DNA of 11,504 nucleotides from positions 1 to 11,504 of the forward strand of contig JAQXHB010000109.1 in NCBI GenBank assembly GCA_029007015.1. The letters run 5' to 3'. The position numbers and the translations under genes are program-made. Positions 6,735-11,504 of the stretch are shown here, one piece after another; the stretch's first letter is position 1, and every line of letters begins with the position of its first letter. Under the pieces are notes generated by a model that had not been told where the DNA came from, made no database searches, and saw only the letters and a program-made list of their open reading frames with translations. The DNA is from Bacillota bacterium. Its GTDB lineage: Bacteria; Bacillota; Clostridia; Oscillospirales; Acutalibacteraceae.

Positions 6735-6801
6735 GCCGATGTTATCGAGGTCGCCGAAAATCCGAATCGGACGGTAATTAAAAGGAGGAAACTTTTTTTA
6801 A

Positions 6802-8169
6802 ATGAAAGCGGTAATATTTAAAACCTGCGAAGCGTTGGGCTTTAAGCTTGAGCGTATTGGTGAATTTCCCTTTGAAAGGCGAAATACCGACGTTGTGGAG
6901 GAATATGATAAGTCTTTGGACATTGAACAGCAGCTTATTAACATTCACCCCGATATTGAATACCACACCTTTTATGGCTTCGGCGGAGCCTTTACCGAAA
7001 CTGCGGCGATAAGCTGGAGCAAGCTGCCAAAGGAAAAAAGAGAAGAGTTTATCACGGCGTATTTCGACCCTGAAAAGGGAATAGGCTATACCGCGGGAAG
7101 ACTGCATATAAACAGTTGTGATTTTTCTGCGGACAGCTACACATATGTTAAAGAGGGGGATATTACCCTTGACAGCTTTGATATTTCCCACGATACAAGG
7201 GCGATAATTCCTATGGTTAAGGCGGCGGGGGAGGTTACAAAACTTTGGCTTTTTGCCTCCCCGTGGAGTCCGCCCGTGTATATGAAAAACACAGATAAAA
7301 TTCAGGGCGGGCATTTGAAACGCGAATTTTATCCCCTGTGGGCGGATTATATAAGACGGTATATATCAGCATATGAGGAGCAGGGCATAAAAATAAGCGC
7401 GGTCACCGTTCAGAACGAGCCGCGCCACCACCAGCAATGGGAATCCTGCCTTTACACTCCGTCTGAGGAAAGCGAGTACATAGGCTATCTTGCGGAGGCA
7501 CTTAAGGGCCTTGATGTAAAAATAATCTGCTACGACCATTGCAGGGAGCGGCTTGTTGAGCGCGCAGGGGCGATTTTCGGCGGAAAAAACGGCGCTCTTT
7601 GTGACGGGATAGCAAATCATTGGTATTCGGGCGACCATTTCGGGGAAATCCGCGCGGTAAGTCAGCTTTGGGGCGATAAGCTTCAAATTGCAAGCGAATC
7701 CTGCTGCTTTGATAAGCAAAAGGGTATCAAGACCGAAAATATATGGCACTTTGCGGAGAAATACGCCCACGATATAAGCGGAGCTGTAAGCGCGGGGATT
7801 AATTATTACTGTGACTGGAATCTTACAACCGACGAAAATAACGGTCCCACACATTTCAGGGAGGGGCGGAACATTGTTGATGTTCCGATTTACTGTGATA
7901 CAGCTACGGGCGAGCTTGTCTATCAGCCGTCATATTACTATATAGGTCATTACAGCAAATTTATCCGCCCGGGGGCTAAGTGCGTTGCAAACAGCTGTTA
8001 TACCGACAGGCTTGAGGTATGCTCCTTTAAAAATGCCGACGGCTCGTTTGTATGCGTTGTGCTTAACAGGACTGAGGACGACCTGCCCTTTATTTTAAGA
8101 ATTGGCGACGATGTTTTAAGTCTTAAAGCCGAGAGCCATTCGGTGCAGAGCATAATTATAAACGATTAA
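6802..8169 (+). CDS. Glycoside hydrolase family 30 (glucosylceramidase/beta-glycosidase-like)
   Basis: A 455-aa GH30 enzyme, a retaining beta-glycosidase family that includes glucosylceramidases, beta-glucosidases and beta-xylosidases. Seen: FYGFGGAFTE (57-66), LHINSCDF (101-108), FASPWSPPVYMK (151-162), acid/base E206 in VQNEPRHHQQ, NHWYSGDHF (272-280), nucleophile E299 in IASESC, and a C-terminal beta domain from about 385. No signal peptide, so it is probably cytoplasmic and acts on imported saccharides. The ATG at 6802 follows AAAGGAGG (6781-6788) at a rather long 13-nt spacing. Codon use differs from the neighbours: 10 of 20 arginines are AGA/AGG against 2 of 19 in hppA. With the hppA fragment just upstream, this points to horizontal acquisition. 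No sugar transporter or regulator is adjacent. Exact substrate unknown. Confidence 0.9.
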   Translation: MKAVIFKTCEALGFKLERIGEFPFERRNTDVVEEYDKSLDIEQQLINIHPDIEYHTFYGFGGAFTETAAISWSKLPKEKREEFITAYFDPEKGIGYTAGRLHINSCDFSADSYTYVKEGDITLDSFDISHDTRAIIPMVKAAGEVTKLWLFASPWSPPVYMKNTDKIQGGHLKREFYPLWADYIRRYISAYEEQGIKISAVTVQNEPRHHQQWESCLYTPSEESEYIGYLAEALKGLDVKIICYDHCRERLVERAGAIFGGKNGALCDGIANHWYSGDHFGEIRAVSQLWGDKLQIASESCCFDKQKGIKTENIWHFAEKYAHDISGAVSAGINYYCDWNLTTDENNGPTHFREGRNIVDVPIYCDTATGELVYQPSYYYIGHYSKFIRPGAKCVANSCYTDRLEVCSFKNADGSFVCVVLNRTEDDLPFILRIGDDVLSLKAESHSVQSIIIND

Positions 8170-8176
8170 CGGAGAC

Positions 8177-8220
8177 CGGTATATATAAGATTCAAAATTT
8201 GGTCGGCTGTTTCTATACCG
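8177..8220. repeat. Inverted repeat between GH30 and the hppA leader
   Basis: CGGTATA (8177-8183) and TATACCG (8214-8220) form 7-bp arms around a 30-nt loop. The position just after the GH30 stop could mark a weak terminator or an operator, but there is no T tract. The right arm overlaps the only candidate -10 box for hppA. Confidence 0.35.
8191..8219 (+). promoter_or_regulatory. Weak candidate promoter for hppA
   Basis: TTCAAA (8191-8196) and TATACC (8214-8219) are spaced by 17 bp, each matching four of six consensus bases. The start point would be near 8226, so that the RNA begins at the structured leader. The match is marginal; read-through from 6539-6567 is the alternative source of hppA mRNA. 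Confidence 0.35.
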
Positions 8221-8224
8221 TTGT

Positions 8225-8324
8225 AGTGATAAAGGAAAATTTTTAGCCCTGCTTTTCCTTTGTTAATGCGCCTTTCGGCGTTTTGCTCAGGGCTAATACA
8301 AGACCTGATAAGGAGTGATAAAGG
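8225..8324 (+). promoter_or_regulatory. Structured hppA leader, possible pseudoknot cis-regulatory RNA
   Basis: Two strong helices interlock. Helix A pairs AAAGGAAAA (8231-8239) with TTTTCCTTT (8253-8261). Helix B pairs TTAGCCCTG (8243-8251), which lies in the loop of A, with CAGGGCTAA (8288-8296). Together they describe an H-type pseudoknot with a small CGCC-TTTC-GGCG hairpin in the last loop (8269-8280); the alternative is two competing folds. An exact 11-nt repeat, AGTGATAAAGG, stands at 8225-8235 and 8314-8324. The 3' arm of helix A can also pair with the Shine-Dalgarno AAGGA (8310-8314), which would suit translational control. No T tract follows helix B. I do not recognise it as a known riboswitch class. 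Confidence 0.5.
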
Positions 8325-8325
8325 T

Positions 8326-10416
8326 TTGGATAACTATTTGGTAATATTTACCTTTGTCGGAGCCGTTGTTGCGTTGGTTTATGCACTTCTAACTGCAAAG
8401 AGGGTACTGAAATTTGACGAGGGAACCGATTTGATGAAAAAAATTTCGGCTTCCATCCGTGCCGGTGCAAACGCTTATCTCAAGCGTCAGTACACTGTGG
8501 TTGCGTTTTTCTTTGCATGTATGTTCGTGATTCTTTGTGTAATGGCCGGATTTGGTCTGCTGACATGGTTTGTTCCATTTGCATTTGTAACGGGCGGCTT
8601 TTTCTCGGCATTATCGGGTTTTGTCGGTATGAAAATCGCTACTGCGGCCAACAGCCGCACGGCCAATGCCTGCCGCTCCGGACTCAACCGCGGACTGCGC
8701 GTGGCATTTTCCGCCGGCTCGGTCATGGGCTTTACTGTGGTAGGCCTCGGCTTGCTTGATATTTCGATTTGGTTTGCATTGCTCAAATTTGTGTTTAAGT
8801 GTGATCCGACTCAGATAACCAGCGCTATGCTGACCTTCGGCATGGGTGCGTCATCGATGGCTCTGTTTGCCCGCGTCGGCGGCGGCGTGTTCACCAAGGC
8901 GGCCGATGTCGGCGCCGACCTGGTTGGTAAAGTTGAGGCCGGCATCCCCGAGGATGACCCCCGCAATCCGGCTGTTATTGCCGATAATGTCGGTGACAAT
9001 GTCGGTGATGTTGCCGGTATGGGCGCTGATTTGTATGAGTCATATGTCAGTTCTATCATTTCGGCTTCTGCTTTGGGCGTGGCCGCATTTGGCGCGGCTG
9101 ACGGGTTTAAGGCGATGGCTGTTCCCATGCTTTTGGCCGCCATCGGTATTGTTTGCTCCATAATCGGCACAGTATTTGTCAGAACAAAGGAGGGCGCCGA
9201 TCAAAAGGCACTGCTCAGTTCTCTCAGCCGCGGCACCAATTTCAGCGCCATCGTTATCGCTGTTGCGGCTTTTCCGCTTGTTCATTTCACCTTTGGCGGT
9301 CAGCATAACGGACTGTATGTCGCCATTATGGCCGGACTTGTAGCCGGTGTGCTTATCGGTCAGTCGACCGAGTTGTTCACTTCGGCCTCCTACCGCCCAA
9401 CCAAGAAGTTGGCTGGCAACAGTGAGACTGGTTCGGCAACAATAATTATCGGCGGTCTGTCACTCGGTATGCTGTCGACCATACTGCCCATTATAATTGT
9501 ATCTGTTTGCGTGCTTGTGGCCTATTTCGCTTCCGGCGGCAGTGCTGACAGTTCATTTGGTCTGTACGGCATTGCTCTGGCCGCAGTTGGCATGCTGTCA
9601 ACGCTCGGCATCACTTTGGCTACCGACGCATACGGCCCTGTGGCTGATAATGCCGGCGGCATTGCAGAAATGGCCGGACTGGAGCCGGAGGTGCGCGAGC
9701 GCACCGACGCACTTGATTCGCTTGGCAACACCACAGCCGCTACCGGCAAGGGCTTTGCAATCGGCTCTGCCGCTTTGACTGCGTTGGCACTGATGGCGTC
9801 ATATATTTCAAAGGTCAAGGAAGTCGGCGGTGATACTGTCAACATATCTTTTGATTTGATGAATCCTACTGTACTTATCGGCGTGTTTATCGGCGCTTGC
9901 CTGCCGTTTGTGTTTGCCGCACTGACCATGCAATCGGTCGGCAAGGCTGCGCAATCGATAGTTGTTGAGGTGCGCCGTCAGTTCCGCGAGATTGTCGGAC
10001 TGATGGAGGGCAAGACCGACCCCGACTATGCCAAATGCGTTGACCTATGCACGCGCGCCAGTTTGCGTGAAATGATTATGCCGACCATTGTCGCTGTTGT
10101 ATCGCCCATCGCAGTCGGTTTGATACTCGGCTACCACGGTGTTGTCGGTATGCTCGCCGGCGCAACTGCCAGCGGCTTTTTGATGGCTGTGTTCATGTCC
10201 AACTCCGGAGGCGCTTGGGACAATGCTAAGAAGTACATTGAATCGGGCGAGCACGGCGGAAAGGGCAGTGAACAGCACAAGGCGGCCGTTGTCGGTGATA
10301 CCGTTGGTGACCCCTTAAAGGACACCTCCGGTCCCGCTATCAACATTCTCATTAAACTGCTGAGCATGGTGTCCATCGTATTTGCCGCTCTGGTCGTAAA
10401 CTTCCACCTGCTGTAA
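8326..10416 (+). CDS. hppA: Membrane-bound, K+-dependent-type pyrophosphatase (ion pump)
   Basis: A polytopic membrane pyrophosphatase, 696 aa, which hydrolyses cytoplasmic PPi and pumps Na+ and/or H+ outward. Numbered from TTG 8326: the PPi-binding block FTKAADVGADLVGKVE (189-204), GDNVGDVAGMGADLYES (223-239), DAYGPVADNAGGIAEM (434-449), GNTTAATGKG (467-476), NSGGAWDNAKKYIE (626-639) and VGDTVGDPLKDTSGP (656-670). Alanine after GNTT (A471) is the mark of K+-dependent enzymes. D235 with E238 three residues later and K677 match the Thermotoga-type Na+-PPase ion gate. The frame is open from 8260, but TTG 8326 is chosen because AAGGAG (8310-8315) lies 10 nt upstream and the hydrophobic first helix follows at once. 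A 148-bp part of it is duplicated upstream of GH30. Confidence 0.95.
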   Translation: MDNYLVIFTFVGAVVALVYALLTAKRVLKFDEGTDLMKKISASIRAGANAYLKRQYTVVAFFFACMFVILCVMAGFGLLTWFVPFAFVTGGFFSALSGFVGMKIATAANSRTANACRSGLNRGLRVAFSAGSVMGFTVVGLGLLDISIWFALLKFVFKCDPTQITSAMLTFGMGASSMALFARVGGGVFTKAADVGADLVGKVEAGIPEDDPRNPAVIADNVGDNVGDVAGMGADLYESYVSSIISASALGVAAFGAADGFKAMAVPMLLAAIGIVCSIIGTVFVRTKEGADQKALLSSLSRGTNFSAIVIAVAAFPLVHFTFGGQHNGLYVAIMAGLVAGVLIGQSTELFTSASYRPTKKLAGNSETGSATIIIGGLSLGMLSTILPIIIVSVCVLVAYFASGGSADSSFGLYGIALAAVGMLSTLGITLATDAYGPVADNAGGIAEMAGLEPEVRERTDALDSLGNTTAATGKGFAIGSAALTALALMASYISKVKEVGGDTVNISFDLMNPTVLIGVFIGACLPFVFAALTMQSVGKAAQSIVVEVRRQFREIVGLMEGKTDPDYAKCVDLCTRASLREMIMPTIVAVVSPIAVGLILGYHGVVGMLAGATASGFLMAVFMSNSGGAWDNAKKYIESGEHGGKGSEQHKAAVVGDTVGDPLKDTSGPAINILIKLLSMVSIVFAALVVNFHLL
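8451..8598 (+). repeat. Direct repeat partner of the upstream hppA fragment
   Basis: Codons 43-91 of intact hppA, matching 6587-6734 in the same orientation at an offset of 1864 bp. Recombination between the copies would remove GH30 and the hppA leader but also the hppA start and first 42 codons, so simple excision would not restore a working gene. Confidence 0.92.
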
Positions 10417-10451
10417 ACTAAAATTCAATTGCGCAGAGCGCAGTGACGCAA

Positions 10452-10483
10452 AATGCCTCGGATATTCAGGTGCCCGAGGCATT
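10452..10483 (+). terminator. Hairpin after hppA
   Basis: AATGCCTCGG (10452-10461) pairs perfectly with CCGAGGCATT (10474-10483) around a 12-nt loop, 35 bp after the hppA stop. No T tract follows, so it may protect the 3' end or assist the stronger terminator just downstream. Confidence 0.6.
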
Positions 10484-10506
10484 CAATATGGGATAAAATT
10501 CATGAT

Positions 10507-10541
10507 AAGCCACGGGAGAGAAACTGTGGCTTTATTTTTTT
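10507..10541 (+). terminator. Rho-independent terminator between hppA and spoIIGA
   Basis: Stem AAGCCAC/GTGGCTT (10507-10513/10526-10532) is followed by TATTTTTTT (10533-10541). This is the canonical intrinsic terminator form and separates the hppA transcript from the sporulation operon. Confidence 0.9.
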
Positions 10542-10584
10542 GTCGCCCTCAATATGACAAAATAAGTGTCGCCGCCGTGATAAT
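10541..10584 (+). promoter_or_regulatory. Candidate spoIIGA promoter with Spo0A-box-like repeats
   Basis: GATAAT (10579-10584) is a good -10 box, and ATGACA (10554-10559) lies 19 bp upstream, longer than usual. In Bacillus the spoIIG promoter also has an over-long spacer (22 bp) and depends on Spo0A bound near the -35 box. TGTCGCC occurs twice (10541-10547 and 10567-10573), resembling the Spo0A box TGTCGAA in its first five bases. The promoter is plausible and the boxes are weak. Confidence 0.35.
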
Positions 10585-10604
10585 ATTGTATATGGGTGAT
10601 GAAA

Positions 10605-11459
10605 TTGACCGTTTACGCAGACGTTTTGATGCTCACAAATCTTTACATAAACTTTCTGTTACTCCGCATAACTTCTCGGCTGACATCGGTCAAACTCGGC
10701 TTTTGGCGAACCATGCTGGGAGCGGCAGTGGGCAGTGTCTTTTCACTGTATATTTTACTGCCGGAGATACACTTTCTGCTGACCGCCGCTGTGCGCGCGG
10801 TAATGGCGGCGGTGATAGTCTTTGCGTCTTTCGGCCGCCGTAGGCTGAAGGTGTTTCTGCGCCTGTTTGCGGCAATGTTTTTGTCGGCGTTTGGATTTGC
10901 TGGAGCCATGTTTGGAGTGTGGACGGCGTTCAAACCAAGAGGTATGCTGATAAACAATTCGGTGGTCTATTTTAACATATCACCGCTGATTCTGATAGTC
11001 ACGAGCGCGGCGTGCTATTTGATAACACTGGCAATAACTGCGCTGGCGCGCCGTACATTGGCGCCGCCGCCACCCACCTGCAAGGTAAATATTGACTACG
11101 GAGTACGCAGTGTCATCACCGATGCACTCATCGACACCGGCAACGAATTGCGCGACTCGTTTACCGACACACCTGTCATCGTTGTTGATGAGCGTGTGGC
11201 CGATACACTGCTGCCGTGTCAGGTGGCGCACAGTATGGCAACAATGGGCGCGCCGCCCGAACAGCCGGTCAGGGGATACCGGCTCATTCCGTACAGCGTG
11301 GTTGGCTCAAACGGGCTGATGCCGGTGTTCAGACCTGACCGCGTGAGAGTTACCTATGACAATAATGAGCGTGAAGTGTCGGCACTGATAGGCATATCGT
11401 CTAACCGGCTGGACGGCTCATTTGGTGCGATAGTCGGGCACAGTATTTTGGATGAATGA
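10605..11459 (+). CDS. spoIIGA: Sporulation sigma-E factor processing peptidase SpoIIGA
   Basis: SpoIIGA is the integral-membrane aspartic protease of the sporulation septum that cleaves pro-sigma-E in the mother cell after activation by SpoIIR. Numbered from TTG 10605 (284 aa), about five hydrophobic segments fill residues 1-150 (roughly 4-22, 34-53, 57-75, 85-107, 125-148). The cytoplasmic protease domain follows, with catalytic D177-T-G in ALIDTGNEL and, near 226-247, the RLIPYSVVGSNG and FRPD signatures. TTG 10605 is preferred over ATG 10599 because GGTGAT (10595-10600) is a good anti-16S match at proper distance and the start TVYADV then aligns with the N-terminus of Bacillus SpoIIGA as I recall it (MKIYLDV). 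For the ATG the same site would be too close. A probable sigE follows, the usual order. Confidence 0.9.
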   Translation: MTVYADVLMLTNLYINFLLLRITSRLTSVKLGFWRTMLGAAVGSVFSLYILLPEIHFLLTAAVRAVMAAVIVFASFGRRRLKVFLRLFAAMFLSAFGFAGAMFGVWTAFKPRGMLINNSVVYFNISPLILIVTSAACYLITLAITALARRTLAPPPPTCKVNIDYGVRSVITDALIDTGNELRDSFTDTPVIVVDERVADTLLPCQVAHSMATMGAPPEQPVRGYRLIPYSVVGSNGLMPVFRPDRVRVTYDNNEREVSALIGISSNRLDGSFGAIVGHSILDE

Positions 11460-11474
11460 TAGGGGAGTTTAGAG

Positions 11475-11504
11475 TTGATAAAGTGGTTAATAAATCTAAT
11501 TAGG
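11475..11504 (+). CDS. sigE: Start of probable sigE (partial, cut by window end)
   Basis: A TTG at 11475 follows AGGGGAG (11461-11467) with 7-nt spacing and opens a frame of ten codons (MIKWLINLIR) that runs off the window. The call rests on gene order: spoIIGA is almost always followed by the sigma-E gene. The short hydrophobic-basic start would fit the pro-sequence, which holds pro-sigma-E at the membrane until SpoIIGA removes it. Ten residues cannot prove identity. Confidence 0.65.
   Translation, partial: MIKWLINLIR

Noticed and set aside
6539..6781. 80-codon frame through the hppA fragment
   Set aside because: It begins at the -35 box of the promoter and reads the hppA fragment in the wrong frame; no ribosome binding site.
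8225..8324. Fluoride, Mn2+ (yybP-ykoY) or other known riboswitch in the hppA leader
   Set aside because: The conserved sequence blocks of those classes, as I recall them, are not visible, so no known class is assigned. A covariance search would settle it.
6587..8598. Interpretation as a composite mobile element with 148-bp terminal direct repeats
   Set aside because: There is no transposase or recombinase, the repeats are pieces of a coding gene, and excision between them would destroy hppA. A partial duplication accompanying gene acquisition fits better.
10502..10843. Plus-strand open frame overlapping the terminator and spoIIGA
   Set aside because: It starts inside the terminator stem, would be read through the hairpin, and continues out of frame inside spoIIGA.

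Overview
The window looks like chromosomal DNA of an endospore-forming Clostridia-type Firmicute, probably an uncultured Oscillospirales/Clostridiales-like lineage. The grounds are spoIIGA followed by the first codons of a probable sigE, strong Shine-Dalgarno sites combined with frequent TTG/GTG starts, a membrane pyrophosphatase with K+-dependent, Na+-PPase-like signatures, and short compact operons. No tRNA, rRNA, CRISPR array or transposase gene was seen.

Layout. (1) 1-683: a minus-strand LUD-domain (LutC/YkgG-like) gene with its own promoter and terminator. (2) 684-877: a divergent promoter region. (3) 878-5003: a tight operon, murD - M42 aminopeptidase - M42 aminopeptidase - GNAT-like acetyltransferase, with adjacent or overlapping genes, closed by a hairpin shared with the convergent next gene. 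(4) 5036-5335: a minus-strand double-LysM protein, divergent from (5) 5429-6490, an FkbM-type methyltransferase with an N-terminal nucleotide-binding-like domain. (6) 6491-8325: the unusual part. A strong promoter is followed by a 148-bp fragment of hppA (codons 43-91, about 97% identical to the intact copy), then a GH30 glycosidase gene whose codon use differs from its neighbours, then a structured leader. (7) 8326-10416: intact hppA, then a hairpin and a canonical terminator. (8) 10605-11504: spoIIGA and the start of a probable sigE.

Function. Group 3 links a peptidoglycan precursor ligase to peptide breakdown. HppA would use pyrophosphate to pump Na+ and/or H+. SpoIIGA is the protease that activates sigma-E in the mother cell. 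The GH30 gene looks like a later insertion into a housekeeping region, and the hppA fragment is the scar of that rearrangement.

Most worth a second look: (a) the duplicated hppA fragment and the GH30 gene between the two copies, and (b) the hppA leader, where a possible H-type pseudoknot (9 bp + 9 bp) is bracketed by an exact 11-nt direct repeat whose second copy abuts the start codon. This could be an undescribed cis-regulatory RNA. Neither can be confirmed without comparative searches.
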